The notes under the pieces are model-generated. The model was given only the letters and a program-made list of their open reading frames with translations, was not told the origin of the DNA and ran no database searches. This document shows, one piece after another, positions 1 through 8,719 of a stretch of 64,000 nucleotides of DNA. The stretch spans positions 1-64,000 of the forward strand of contig JAYYVF010000055.1 in NCBI GenBank assembly GCA_036343635.1. Reading direction: 5' to 3'. Both the position numbers and the translations under genes were made by a program. Numbering within the stretch: position 1 is the stretch's first letter; the number at the start of each line of letters is the position of its first letter. Origin of the DNA: GCA-2693325 sp036343635. Lineage in GTDB: Bacteria; Latescibacterota; UBA2968; UBA8231.

Positions 1-216
1 TGGTGTGGAATCATAGTCAAGAAGCCAATCTTCGAAAACTCGGATTTTTTCCAAGGGCGACTTAAAATGAAGACCTGGTGTTTTTATCACACGCTTTGGC
101 TGACCAAATTCGGTAACAACAACCTGTTCCCATTCATTCACGGTAAAAAACACCATATTTACTAAAAAAATCGCACCGGCTACAATCGCTACTAAGATCA
201 CTATTGGAGTTCTCAT
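1..216 (-). CDS. hflC: HflC protease modulator, N-terminal part (runs off the left edge)
   Basis: Only the first 72 codons are present; the rest lies outside the window. The reading frame opens with MRTPIVILVAIVAG, an uncleaved N-terminal membrane anchor, followed by an SPFH/band-7 start with the family-typical 'NEWEQVVVTEFGQP' and 'TPGLHFKSPLEKI' pattern. HflC pairs with HflK in a large inner-membrane complex that controls the FtsH protease. The ATG overlaps the hflK stop codon by ATGA, so the two are translationally coupled, as in many bacteria. The gene order hflK-hflC supports the call. Truncation is by the window, not by mutation. Confidence 0.9.
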   Translation of the reverse strand, partial: MRTPIVILVAIVAGAIFLVNMVFFTVNEWEQVVVTEFGQPKRVIKTPGLHFKSPLEKIRVFEDWLLDYDSTP

Positions 217-1217
217 TTACGCACCTCCTGTCCACCTAAGTTGAGTACATTCAACAATCCACCTTTACCGTCATTCTCCACAATATACTTATCAATTTTT
301 GGGAGAATGCGCTCCATGGTTTCGAGATAAAGCCGCGTTTCCGTAACATCTGGAGCTTTCTTGTATTCAAGATATACCTGTTTAAAACGATCGGCATCAC
401 CCTTAGCAGCACGGGTTCGTTCGAACTGATACGCCTCAGCGGATCGCAACACACGTTGAGCTTCTCCTCGAGCCTTTGGAATTACATCATTCTGATATCC
501 TTTAGCTTCATTCACTACTCGCTCCCGGTCTTCTTTGGCACTCGCAACATCCTTAAACGCGGCATCAACCTGCTCAGGAGCCCTAACGGCCTGTAACTGC
601 ACCGTCTCAACGGATAATCCACAATCATAAATATCAAAGGCCCCCTGCAATTCTTCTTTGATTTCCATTTGGATTTCCATTTTTCCTTCGGTCAATGCTT
701 CATCAATTGTGTGACGCCCAACAACCTGCCGTAAAGCCGCCTCCGCCGCATCGTGAATCAAGCCGAAACTGTTTCCATTATTTCCAAATACGCCCAACCC
801 TTGTGCTGAAAACAATGCCTTTGCGACATTAGTCACTCTGTACTGAACCACCATTTCTACGTCGATTATATTTTCATCACCAGTCAGCATTAGCGATTCT
901 TTTGCTCTTTTAGAATATCGAGCAGGCGGACCAGGATCGATTGTACGAAAACCAATTTCATCGCGATATACCTGTGTAACCGAAACAATCAACGGTCTCT
1001 CGATCGGAGTCGGCAAATGATAATGTAACCCTGGATCTACAATGGAATGTACTTCTCCGAAACGTAGGACAACTGCTTTCTCATCCGGAGCCACTGTGTA
1101 AATACCGCTTAATAGCCACAGTGCGATTAACGCTCCCAACACATAACCTATCGTACGCGGGGAAACATTAATTGGTGGCATTTGCTGCCGTTTAGGAAAT
1201 TCGAATTGTTGAGACAT
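213..1217 (-). CDS. hflK: HflK, SPFH-domain FtsH modulator
   Basis: A 334-residue SPFH/stomatin family protein. A short cytoplasmic N-terminus is followed by one membrane segment (about residues 22-42, 'IGYVLGALIALWLLSGIYTV'), then the band-7 domain beginning 'APDEKAVVLRFGEV' and a long helical region rich in Glu/Arg/Ala ('KARGEAQRVLRSAEAY') that forms the coiled coil in HflK. It would assemble with HflC in the inner membrane around FtsH. I chose the ATG at MSQQF rather than an upstream in-frame TTG, because a run of eight G residues directly before this ATG can serve as the ribosome binding site. Transcribed with hflC, divergently from clpP. Confidence 0.93.
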   Translation of the reverse strand: MSQQFEFPKRQQMPPINVSPRTIGYVLGALIALWLLSGIYTVAPDEKAVVLRFGEVHSIVDPGLHYHLPTPIERPLIVSVTQVYRDEIGFRTIDPGPPARYSKRAKESLMLTGDENIIDVEMVVQYRVTNVAKALFSAQGLGVFGNNGNSFGLIHDAAEAALRQVVGRHTIDEALTEGKMEIQMEIKEELQGAFDIYDCGLSVETVQLQAVRAPEQVDAAFKDVASAKEDRERVVNEAKGYQNDVIPKARGEAQRVLRSAEAYQFERTRAAKGDADRFKQVYLEYKKAPDVTETRLYLETMERILPKIDKYIVENDGKGGLLNVLNLGGQEVRK

Positions 1218-1259
1218 AGCCCCCCCCAATAAAGGGTTGTTGTTGTAATTTCAACCTCA

Positions 1260-1288
1260 AATCTACCAAGCATATATTGCGATGTCAA
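1260..1288 (-). promoter_or_regulatory. Candidate sigma70 promoter for hflKC
   Basis: On the minus strand a perfect -35 TTGACA is followed after 17 bases by TAGATT (four of six matches to the -10 consensus), about 40 bases upstream of the hflK start. It sits back to back with the clpP promoter in the divergent intergenic region. Confidence 0.5.
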
Positions 1289-1313
1289 CGTGGTAGGTGA
1301 TTAGTACGATCTA

Positions 1314-1341
1314 TTGACACCTACAGTAAATTCGGTATCAT
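1314..1341 (+). promoter_or_regulatory. Candidate sigma70 promoter for clpP
   Basis: TTGACA, a 16-base spacer and TATCAT lie about 35 bases upstream of the clpP ATG. Both hexamers are close to the E. coli-type consensus and nothing else competes in the gap. Confidence 0.6.
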
Positions 1342-1374
1342 TTCTCAGTAGTAACGAATACAAAAGGAAAAATT

Positions 1375-1971
1375 ATGGCTATAATCCCTACTGTTATCGA
1401 GCAAACCGGCCGAGGAGAACGTGGTTACGATATTTTCTCTCGACTCCTAAAAGAACGTATCATTTTTATTGGAACACCCATAGATGATAGCGAAGCAAAC
1501 GTAATCATTGCCCAATTGCTATTTTTAGCCTCTGAAGATCCTCAAAAGGATATATCGCTTTACATAAACAGTCCCGGAGGAAGCCTAACTGCTGGCCTGG
1601 CAATATATGATACCATGCAACACGTACCTTGCGATGTCGCAACCTTATGTATCGGGCAAGCTTACAGTATGAGTGCTATTTTATTGGCCGGCGGAGCACG
1701 TGGAAAAAGACACGCCCTACCACATTCACGGCTTATGTTGCACCAACCCTGGGGCGGTGTTGGTGGTCAGGCCTCCGATATAGAAATTCACGCTCGAGAG
1801 ATTATGAATTGGCGTACTCGTTTAAACGACATTTTGGTTCTTGACACGGGCCAGACCATAGAAACAATAGAATCGGTAACAGAAAGAGATTATTTTCTCT
1901 CTGCTGAAGAAGGTGTTGAATTTGGCCTCATAGACAACTTATTAATAAATACTGAAACTGAGGAAAGTTAG
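1375..1971 (+). CDS. clpP: ATP-dependent Clp protease proteolytic subunit
   Basis: A 198-residue ClpP serine protease of normal length. The catalytic triad is visible as Ser98 (in GQAYSMSA), His123 (in RLMLHQPWGG) and Asp172 (in ERDYFLSAEEG). ClpP forms the tetradecameric degradation chamber fed by ClpX, whose gene lies about 1.4 kb downstream on the opposite strand; the two are not one operon here, with the EpmA-like gene between them. An AAAAGGAAAAAT stretch precedes the ATG. A good promoter lies immediately upstream. The protein is cytoplasmic and the assignment is secure. Confidence 0.97.
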   Translation: MAIIPTVIEQTGRGERGYDIFSRLLKERIIFIGTPIDDSEANVIIAQLLFLASEDPQKDISLYINSPGGSLTAGLAIYDTMQHVPCDVATLCIGQAYSMSAILLAGGARGKRHALPHSRLMLHQPWGGVGGQASDIEIHAREIMNWRTRLNDILVLDTGQTIETIESVTERDYFLSAEEGVEFGLIDNLLINTETEES

Positions 1972-1990
1972 CAATACCGGATCTTCGAAG

Positions 1991-3289
1991 TTAAAACCCA
2001 AATGAAATAATTTGTTTCAAATCGGTCGAACCTGTAGCTAACATTACTAAGCGATCAACTCCCAAAGCAATGCCACTTGCTGGGGGTATACCTATCTCTA
2101 ATTGCGCTAAAAATTTCTCGTCTAATTCACCATCTTCTTTTTGTGCTAATCGGGTTTTAACAAACCTTTCTCTTTGCTCTTCAGGATCGTTTAGTTCCGT
2201 ATACCCATTAGCTAATTCAATCCCATTAATATAAAGCTCAGTCCTTTCGGCAAATCTCCAATCATCGTCACATGGACGAGCCATGGCAGCCATTTGGATA
2301 GGATATTCAACGAGGAAAATTGCTCCTAATTTCTCTAATTCTGGTTCAATTATCTCCAACAGAACCTTATTAAATAGATCTTCCCAATCATCCGACTCAT
2401 TTGCACTAACAAAACCAATCTCGCGCAGACGCTGATAAAAAGTATCACTGGTAAGACACGACTTAAGGTCAATCCCAACCCATTTCTTGAATGCTTTTAC
2501 AACAGTTATTTTTGGCCAACGTTTGCAGTCTACAACCGAATTTAAAGATTCAGGCAATATTTCCCTATCACGAGCATTATTAAATACCGTTTTAACCAAC
2601 GCTTCTGCCTCTTCCATTATCAGCGTATAATCCGAATATAGCCGATACCACTCAACCATAGTAAATTCTGGACTATGTAATCGGGAATGCTCGCCATTGC
2701 GAAAACAACGACCCATCTGGAAAATGCGTTCAAACCCAACCGAAAGCAGTCGCTTCATGTATAATTCTGGCGACGTTGATAGATAGTATTCGGTTTCTTC
2801 CGACAACGAAGAGAAATGGGTTTTAAACTGCTCAATATTTGTCTCAAAACCACGAATTCTATTTAAACAAGGAGTTTCAATTTCAGTGTATTCAAGTGTT
2901 TGGAAAAATGTACGGATTTTCGTTAGTATTTCGCTGCGGTGTTTCAGCAGATTAAATCTCTTTCCCGTTCCGTGAAATTCGGCCCAATCGCCCGATTCAA
3001 ACGGACGCTGAGCTGAGACCAACACACGATAGGATTTAACGTTATGTCGGCCACCCTGCTTCGGTGACACGTGCAGTTCCAATATGTCTCCAACATTAAT
3101 ATTTTCTGGAAGTTGAGTCTCCCAATAGAAAAACATTTTTCCCGTTCCGTCGTACAAACACACTCTTTTGTTTTCGCAAATCAATGATCTGCCCCTAACA
3201 AGGGCTTCAGATCCTCCCATGGACAGTAAATTTCCGACTGGACAGTGGTCGGGAACCTTAACGGACGGAAAGCTATGCAGGCTTTTCAC
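1991..3289 (-). CDS. epmA: EpmA-like lysyl-tRNA synthetase paralog with N-terminal extension
   Basis: A 432-residue class II aminoacyl-tRNA-synthetase-like protein. The catalytic core (about residue 115 to the end) shows motif 2 ('FRNGEHSRLHSPEFTMVEWYR') and motif 3 ('GIALGVDRLVMLATG'), the pattern of EpmA/PoxA/GenX, which attaches beta-lysine to a lysine of elongation factor P. Unlike the roughly 325-residue enterobacterial EpmA, it carries about 100 extra N-terminal residues resembling a small OB-like beta domain ('ICENKRVCLYDGTGKMFFYWETQ'). It is shorter than true LysRS and has a different anticodon-side region. GTG start without a strong ribosome binding site. EF-P and EpmB are not in the window. 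A truncated LysRS paralog of other function cannot be excluded. Confidence 0.8.
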   Translation of the reverse strand: MKSLHSFPSVKVPDHCPVGNLLSMGGSEALVRGRSLICENKRVCLYDGTGKMFFYWETQLPENINVGDILELHVSPKQGGRHNVKSYRVLVSAQRPFESGDWAEFHGTGKRFNLLKHRSEILTKIRTFFQTLEYTEIETPCLNRIRGFETNIEQFKTHFSSLSEETEYYLSTSPELYMKRLLSVGFERIFQMGRCFRNGEHSRLHSPEFTMVEWYRLYSDYTLIMEEAEALVKTVFNNARDREILPESLNSVVDCKRWPKITVVKAFKKWVGIDLKSCLTSDTFYQRLREIGFVSANESDDWEDLFNKVLLEIIEPELEKLGAIFLVEYPIQMAAMARPCDDDWRFAERTELYINGIELANGYTELNDPEEQRERFVKTRLAQKEDGELDEKFLAQLEIGIPPASGIALGVDRLVMLATGSTDLKQIISFGF

Positions 3290-3358
3290 TTTTCAGATTT
3301 CGGTAATATTTAACGTGTTTGTGGAATAATAATTGAATATTAAAAAGCTACAGCCGGA

Positions 3359-4582
3359 CTAAGCAGATTTTTTCGAATATAAATATACGGGAGGACCATT
3401 TCTCTCAATAAAATCCAACGTAATGACACATTCTTCAACATCTGTCCGGGCAGGTAATTCGAACATAACTTCGAACATCACGGTTTCTAAGACCGCACGC
3501 AATCCTCGCGCACCCATTTCTTTTTCTTTAGCAATATCTACAACTCGCTCCAATGCATCAGGCTCAAAGGTAAGTTTAATACCATCCATTTGAAAAAGCT
3601 TCTGATACTGCTTTATTAGCGCATTGCGGGGTCTCTGTAGAATATCTAACAAAACCACATCACTAAGAGGATTTAATGTGCTAACTACGGGTAATCGCCC
3701 TATCAACTCAGGTATAAGTCCAAATTGAACCAAATCTTCTGACTCTACATTACCAAGTATATTAGCATCTTGATTGATTTCCTCAACTCCAGCTTTACCA
3801 AACCCCATAGATCTCTGACCTAGTCGATGACCAATTATCTGCTCTAAACCGTCAAACGCTCCCCCACAAATAAAAAGAATATTCTTGGTGTTTATCTGCG
3901 TGAGCGGCTGCTCTGGGTGTTTCCGACCTCCTTTAGGAGGAACTCCAGAAACAGTCCCTTCAAGTATCTTAAGCAGTTCTTGCTGCACACCTTCACCAGA
4001 CACATCCCGGGTTATAGACGGATTCGCAGACTTTCGCGCGACTTTGTCAATTTCATCTATGAAAAGAATTCCGCGTTCAGCTTGAGGTACATCATGGTCA
4101 GCAGCTTGCAATATCCTAACTAAAATATTTTCTACATCTTCACCTACATATCCCGCTTCAGTTAACACTGTTGCATCTACTATAGCAAACGGGACATCCA
4201 AAACACGAGCAAGCGTCTCTGCTAATAAAGTTTTTCCAGTGCCAGTAGGCCCAATTAGTAAGATATTGCTCTTTGATAGTTCAACGTCTCCACTATTTGA
4301 ATATACTCGCTTGTAATGATTATAAACAGCTACAGAAAGAGCTTTTTTAGCACGGTCCTGACCAATTATATGTTTATCTAAATGAGCTTTAATTTCAGCT
4401 GGCTTCGGAAGAGGTGCCCCATTGCCAACAGATTCCTTATCCGACTCACCTTCCATAACCCCGTTACACAAAATCACACATTCATTACAAATATGCACCG
4501 AAGGCCCTTGGATGATTTTCTCCACCTGTTCAACAGACTTACCACAAAATGAGCAATTTACAGGCTTCTGCTTTTTTAACAT
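3359..4582 (-). CDS. clpX: ATP-dependent Clp protease ATP-binding subunit ClpX
   Basis: A 407-residue AAA+ unfoldase. The N-terminal zinc-binding domain has four cysteines (C10, C13, C32, C35). The Walker A motif GPTGTGKT is at residues 111-118 and Walker B reads 'ILFIDEIDK'; sensor and arginine-finger regions such as 'GLIPELIGRLPVV' and 'GARGLRAVLE' follow. It recognises tagged substrates, unfolds them and feeds ClpP. With smpB also in this window, the ssrA-tag degradation route is represented on both sides. Length and motifs are standard. Confidence 0.97.
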   Translation of the reverse strand: MLKKQKPVNCSFCGKSVEQVEKIIQGPSVHICNECVILCNGVMEGESDKESVGNGAPLPKPAEIKAHLDKHIIGQDRAKKALSVAVYNHYKRVYSNSGDVELSKSNILLIGPTGTGKTLLAETLARVLDVPFAIVDATVLTEAGYVGEDVENILVRILQAADHDVPQAERGILFIDEIDKVARKSANPSITRDVSGEGVQQELLKILEGTVSGVPPKGGRKHPEQPLTQINTKNILFICGGAFDGLEQIIGHRLGQRSMGFGKAGVEEINQDANILGNVESEDLVQFGLIPELIGRLPVVSTLNPLSDVVLLDILQRPRNALIKQYQKLFQMDGIKLTFEPDALERVVDIAKEKEMGARGLRAVLETVMFEVMFELPARTDVEECVITLDFIERNGPPVYLYSKKSA

Positions 4583-4616
4583 TCCAATCCAATCATAAAA
4601 AACTCAAACAATACAG

Positions 4617-5240
4617 TTATTCTTTGGTTTCGTCAGATTCGTCAACGGCTACATCAGGAATCAACTCATCAACACTCAAAGATGAACTCGCAGTCTCTTC
4701 TTCTTGTACTGATTCAATTTCTGAGTTAGAATCCTCAAGAGCCTCATCTGCACCAGCTTTCATTACATTAATCGCTTGAAATCCTTTCTCTGAACGTGTG
4801 ACCATAAACTCAACTTCATCACCTTGTTCCAGACTTCGATCCCACGACGAAATATCACGCCAGTGAACAAATACATCTACCTTACTTTCCGTCGAAATAA
4901 AACCGTAACCTTTGTCGTTATTAAACCACTTTACGACACCCTTGATCCAGGTATTTTCAGAAAGAGCATCTGATGAAACAGATGGTACATCAGCATCAAC
5001 AGTCTTCTCTGCGTTACTGGTTTGATCGATTTTTCCCGTCCCTGACTTAGGACTTTCAATACGTTGAGATAGCTCGGCAAGGACCACACTGCCCCCGGAG
5101 GCTGTTTCAGCTAACCATTCAAAGGAAGCCAACATTCCAATAACATATGCACTGTCTTGTCCATATAGCTTTCTTGCGCTATTGATACGTTCAGAAAAGG
5201 AAACTATTGCGTCAGACTCTAACTCTAACAAATTGGCCAA
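4617..5240 (-). CDS. Cold-shock-domain protein with acidic tail
   Basis: A 207-residue protein. The first 60 residues are helical and of unknown function; a low-complexity linker follows, then a cold-shock domain at about residues 103-165 with RNP1 'KGYGFI' and RNP2 'VFVHW', ending in a strongly acidic Ser/Glu/Asp-rich tail. It probably binds single-stranded RNA or DNA. Classical Csp proteins are about 70 residues, so this is an extended architecture. The TTG start is preferred because AGGAG stands seven bases upstream. It lies just upstream of clpX on the same strand. Confidence 0.8.
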   Translation of the reverse strand: MANLLELESDAIVSFSERINSARKLYGQDSAYVIGMLASFEWLAETASGGSVVLAELSQRIESPKSGTGKIDQTSNAEKTVDADVPSVSSDALSENTWIKGVVKWFNNDKGYGFISTESKVDVFVHWRDISSWDRSLEQGDEVEFMVTRSEKGFQAINVMKAGADEALEDSNSEIESVQEEETASSSLSVDELIPDVAVDESDETKE

Positions 5241-5328
5241 AAACGTTCTCCTATTTGTTCAAATTCCTTACAACCTCTACTACAAAAACACTCGGATTAA
5301 AAATAACTTGCATATTTCTAGATGTTTG

Positions 5329-6783
5329 TCAATCCCATCGTCTTCTATATGTGTGAAATGTCTCATACAACGATTCAACAATTACTTTCAAAATACCAGT
5401 TAAGGGAACAGCCACCAACATACCTACTACGCCCATTATTTGACTACCAGCCATAACTACAAATAACACCATGAGAGGATGCATTTCTACACTCCTGGCA
5501 ACAACGGCAGGCTGTACAATTACATTATCAAAAACCTGGACGATTGCGAACACCATAACTACCTTCCCAATCAAAGGTATCACCGCATCTCCTCCAGTGA
5601 TCAAAGCTACCAAGGAAGCAGAAATAATACCAATCAAGGGCCCCAAAAATGGGATCATGTTAGACAAACCGGCAAGTAAGCCAACAGGGAAAGCATATTT
5701 CAAACCGATAATAGACAAACCAATAATAGAGAGAATTGCTACGATTGATGTAGCCAAAATAGTTCCACGAATATAACCCCCTATTTGCTGATTGATTTTA
5801 TGCAGGACATTAAGGGTAAGTTCAAAATAGGGATTTGGAACAAGAGAGACCGATTTGCGTACCATTGCCCTCCCCTCACGTAAGAAAAAGAAAGCTACAA
5901 AAGGAACGATAACAACGAAGGTCAATCCAGAGACCACACCCCCCACAAACTGAGTAGTGTTACCTACAAATTTATTTATTACAGATTTACCTTTTGTTTT
6001 TAACATAGCCACCAAGTCAAACTCATCACCCATATATTCATTTACAATAGGTTGAACTGGCCCTAAATTCACCGCTAAATCTGTTAGAATATTTGGACCT
6101 GCCTCTCCAAAATCAACCCAATTCGAGCTAAGAATCACACCGTGAAATATAGACTGATTTCTCAATGGAATTTCATCGGTGTTTTTTAAGAATTGAGTAT
6201 TGCCTAGCATCTGGATGGATGGGGGGGTGTCTAGCGGACTATCAACAACAGAGAATTCAAGAATAGCAGAACAGAAGACTAAAGAATCTGGAGCAAATCT
6301 AATATTGAACGTACGCTCAGTTCCTGGAGTAATCTCAATAGGAAACTGTTGACCTTCTTCCATCGAAAAGGGGGAATTACCATCCCCCGAACTTTGTTCA
6401 ACCCAGTTAATATCAGCAACAATTAGAGGCTGGTTACCAGTGTTTGTAATTGCAATTTGTCGGTAGCTTTCCTCTTCTCGATGCATCCTTTCTGTTAACT
6501 CAATTATCTCTGTTGATATCTTTTTACCAACACTAAAACCAACAAAAACTAATGTGGCAAACAAGCCCCCCAGTACAATTAAGATAGATACAGTACGACC
6601 CAACCCCCTTGCCTCCATCCGGTCGACAACAGGCGCAAGCACATAGGCAAGAACGAACGCTATTGCAAATGGTGCCAATATACCGTGTATCTCCCGAACA
6701 AAAAGGCCAAAAACAATAATCACTAAGCAGCCAAACGCTAACTTGGCGTAAATTGATATTTTTAGTGATGGTTTTTCAGTCAC
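5329..6783 (-). CDS. AI-2E family (PerM/UPF0118) transporter with an inserted Ig-like domain
   Basis: A 484-residue polytopic membrane protein. The N-terminal half has hydrophobic segments near residues 15-50 and 63-86. The C-terminal half has the family's characteristic helices, including 'IPFLGPLIG' and 'FDNVIVQPAVVARSVEMHPL'. Family members are thought to export autoinducer-2 or other small solutes. Most unusual is residues 108-195, inserted between the early membrane segments: 'ITNTGNQPLIV', 'ITPGTERTFNIRFAP' and 'VDSPLDTPPSIQMLG' match the strand pattern of ASH/HYDIN-type Ig-like domains, seldom seen in a transporter. GTG start with AAGGA upstream. Transcribed after the cNMP-binding gene with 12 bases between. 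Confidence 0.85.
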   Translation of the reverse strand: MTEKPSLKISIYAKLAFGCLVIIVFGLFVREIHGILAPFAIAFVLAYVLAPVVDRMEARGLGRTVSILIVLGGLFATLVFVGFSVGKKISTEIIELTERMHREEESYRQIAITNTGNQPLIVADINWVEQSSGDGNSPFSMEEGQQFPIEITPGTERTFNIRFAPDSLVFCSAILEFSVVDSPLDTPPSIQMLGNTQFLKNTDEIPLRNQSIFHGVILSSNWVDFGEAGPNILTDLAVNLGPVQPIVNEYMGDEFDLVAMLKTKGKSVINKFVGNTTQFVGGVVSGLTFVVIVPFVAFFFLREGRAMVRKSVSLVPNPYFELTLNVLHKINQQIGGYIRGTILATSIVAILSIIGLSIIGLKYAFPVGLLAGLSNMIPFLGPLIGIISASLVALITGGDAVIPLIGKVVMVFAIVQVFDNVIVQPAVVARSVEMHPLMVLFVVMAGSQIMGVVGMLVAVPLTGILKVIVESLYETFHTYRRRWD

Positions 6784-6795
6784 AGCCTATTTTCC

Positions 6796-7314
6796 TTACT
6801 GCGTTGGGCTCTTGGAAGATTTAGACCTGGCCTGCCGTAATAGCACATTTGTATGACGTAAACGAATGGAGAGTATCTTCGCCAAATGAGTAAGTATCTT
6901 CAAACCTAGTCGTGGATCACTTTCGACAATTTCAAGCATATCTGGTCTAAAGAATCCAAAAGTAATGCAGGTTTCTACGGCGGTTATCGTCGCCGTTCTC
7001 GGGGAATCATCTAATAGGGCCTGCTCCCCAAAAAAATCTCCAGCTCCAAGTTGAGCTAACTGAATCGTATCGTGATCGTCCGTAATCTCCCGAATTTCGA
7101 CCGATCCCTTAAGAATGATGTGCATTCCTATACCAGGGCGACCTTCTTCTAAAATTAATTCACCGGCTTGCCAGCTGCGTTGATGGAGAATTTTCGATAT
7201 TTTTTTCAATTCTTTGGTGTTAAGACTTTCAAAAACAGGTACCGAATCAAGTAAATCCAATAATTCTGACTTTTCGCGCTTAAATACGAGATTGCTCCAG
7301 AACGGATTTCCCAT
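6796..7314 (-). CDS. Cyclic-nucleotide-binding domain protein without HTH
   Basis: A 172-residue protein whose residues 25-140 form a cNMP-binding beta-roll: 'ELILEEGRPGIGMHIILKGSVEI' followed by the phosphate-binding cassette 'GDFFGEQALLDDSPRTATI'. The Glu and Arg of the cassette that contact the cyclic phosphate and ribose are present. There is no C-terminal DNA-binding helix-turn-helix; the end is a helical, basic tail. It may sense a cyclic nucleotide and act on a partner, possibly the transporter whose gene follows closely. ATG chosen because GGGG lies six bases upstream; an in-frame TTG further upstream is weaker. Confidence 0.8.
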   Translation of the reverse strand: MGNPFWSNLVFKREKSELLDLLDSVPVFESLNTKELKKISKILHQRSWQAGELILEEGRPGIGMHIILKGSVEIREITDDHDTIQLAQLGAGDFFGEQALLDDSPRTATITAVETCITFGFFRPDMLEIVESDPRLGLKILTHLAKILSIRLRHTNVLLRQARSKSSKSPTQ

Positions 7315-7440
7315 TATTTGCCCCAAAATTTTTGCCGATCTTACGGTTGCAGATATGCTTTTTCATACTAAAATAATTTTCTTTTACAACTTAACATTGG
7401 CTACGATTTAACACTAAAGCAACCTATCTCAGTAAACAAG

Positions 7441-8490
7441 TCACCTTCGACTATGAGAACTGCCACATAATCTTGCTACCATTTGATCCATTGCGACTCT
7501 CTCTAATCTTCGTCCAAGCGACCGAACCTGCCAATCTGTATCTTTGATGATACTGATACATCGCCAAATCCTTCCCTGCGTAAAGGAGCGTGCCTGAGAA
7601 ACATAGGAACGAGCAAAGTATGGGTGAACACCAATCGCCTGAGCAATTCCTTCGACACTATTCCCTTTTTCTAATTCAATTTTCGTTTTAGATAGTATCG
7701 AATAATGCCTAGTTATCATTTTTACGGCTACCGCAGGATGGTTCCCTCCGTCTAAGAAATTCCCCAATAAATTTAGTGCTTCTGACGCATTTCGCTCACC
7801 AATTGCATTAGCCAATTCGAAAATGGTTGCAGATCGAGTATTTGCCGTTACTTCACGGACCATTTCTTCCGAAACAACTGCTTCATCCGAGACACATGCA
7901 GCTAATTTTTCTATCTCTTTAACAAGCTCTCCTGGAGAATTTCCAACGTACATCTGAAGAAGGAGTATGGCCTTAGGATCAAATTTGAGGCCAATCTTCC
8001 TCGTCTGTGTCTCTATCCATTTTGGTAAATCTCTATCATATGGGAGTAGAAAATTGATTGCTGACCCAACCTTTGAAGCTTCCTTAAAAAATTTTAACCT
8101 GAAGTCAACCTTTTCACTAATCATAATTATGCAACTAGTTTCGATAGGGCTCAAAAGCATTGTATGTAAATGATCTTTAGCCACTTGATCTAGTTTGTCG
8201 CAATCACGTAAGATCAAGACACGGTGCTGTGACATGAGTGGGTAGGATTCATATATATTTTTAAAATTGAGAAAATCTAAACCTTCAGCACTAAATGAAT
8301 TCAGATTAAAATCACTTATGCTATCTGGAACAATCAAAGAAATCAATTTTCGAAAAAATTGCTCCCTACTGACGTCATCGCTACCAGTTATTAAATATAC
8401 TGAAGAAACATCACCCTTCTTTACAGCTGAAAGTAAACTGTCGGCGGTAACCTTTGATTGACGATTAGATTTACTTATCACGAAACCCAT
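7441..8490 (-). CDS. holA: DNA polymerase III subunit delta
   Basis: A 349-residue HolA-type clamp-loader subunit. The N-terminal AAA-like domain starts 'SLLSAVKKGDVSSVYLITGSDD', and the C-terminal half contains 'NTRSATIFELANAIGERNASEALNLL' and 'LDGGNHPAVAVKMITRHYSIL', typical of delta domains II and III. Delta opens the beta sliding clamp in the replisome. I start it at MGFVISKSN, 20 bases inside the upstream small membrane-protein gene; a longer in-frame start would overlap that gene almost entirely. Normal length for the family. Confidence 0.9.
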   Translation of the reverse strand: MGFVISKSNRQSKVTADSLLSAVKKGDVSSVYLITGSDDVSREQFFRKLISLIVPDSISDFNLNSFSAEGLDFLNFKNIYESYPLMSQHRVLILRDCDKLDQVAKDHLHTMLLSPIETSCIIMISEKVDFRLKFFKEASKVGSAINFLLPYDRDLPKWIETQTRKIGLKFDPKAILLLQMYVGNSPGELVKEIEKLAACVSDEAVVSEEMVREVTANTRSATIFELANAIGERNASEALNLLGNFLDGGNHPAVAVKMITRHYSILSKTKIELEKGNSVEGIAQAIGVHPYFARSYVSQARSFTQGRIWRCISIIKDTDWQVRSLGRRLERVAMDQMVARLCGSSHSRR

Positions 8491-8662
8491 CTTTCTTTTC
8501 TTCAACATCAACAAATTCAGCCTCTTCGATTTTCGACCTATCAAAACCTTCAGTAGACCCAAAGTTGTCTTTACTTTTTTTAGGACTCCGGTTCCTATAT
8601 AAATAGGAAACAATCCTAAAGAGTAGCCACAGGAAACATATTAGGAGCAACAATTTAAACAT
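8471..8662 (-). CDS. Small single-pass membrane protein (DUF4834-like)
   Basis: A 63-residue protein with an N-terminal membrane helix ('LLLLICFLWLLFRIVSYLY') and a charged tail ending in an acidic 'EFVDVEEK' patch. The shape (short helix, then basic and acidic tail with a D/E-V-E-E motif) recalls DUF4834-type proteins, though I cannot confirm membership. It overlaps the start of holA by 20 bases and lies just downstream of rnr on the same strand, so it is probably cotranscribed with holA. Function unknown. Confidence 0.55.
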   Translation of the reverse strand: MFKLLLLICFLWLLFRIVSYLYRNRSPKKSKDNFGSTEGFDRSKIEEAEFVDVEEKKDGFRDK

Positions 8663-8719
8663 TTTCGAATCCGAGTAAAAAATATTTAGTCCCTAAACCA
8701 TCTTACAACATTATTGCCT

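Noticed and set aside
5300..5328. A minus-strand TTGACA upstream of the cold-shock-domain gene
   Set aside because: No acceptable -10 element at normal spacing.
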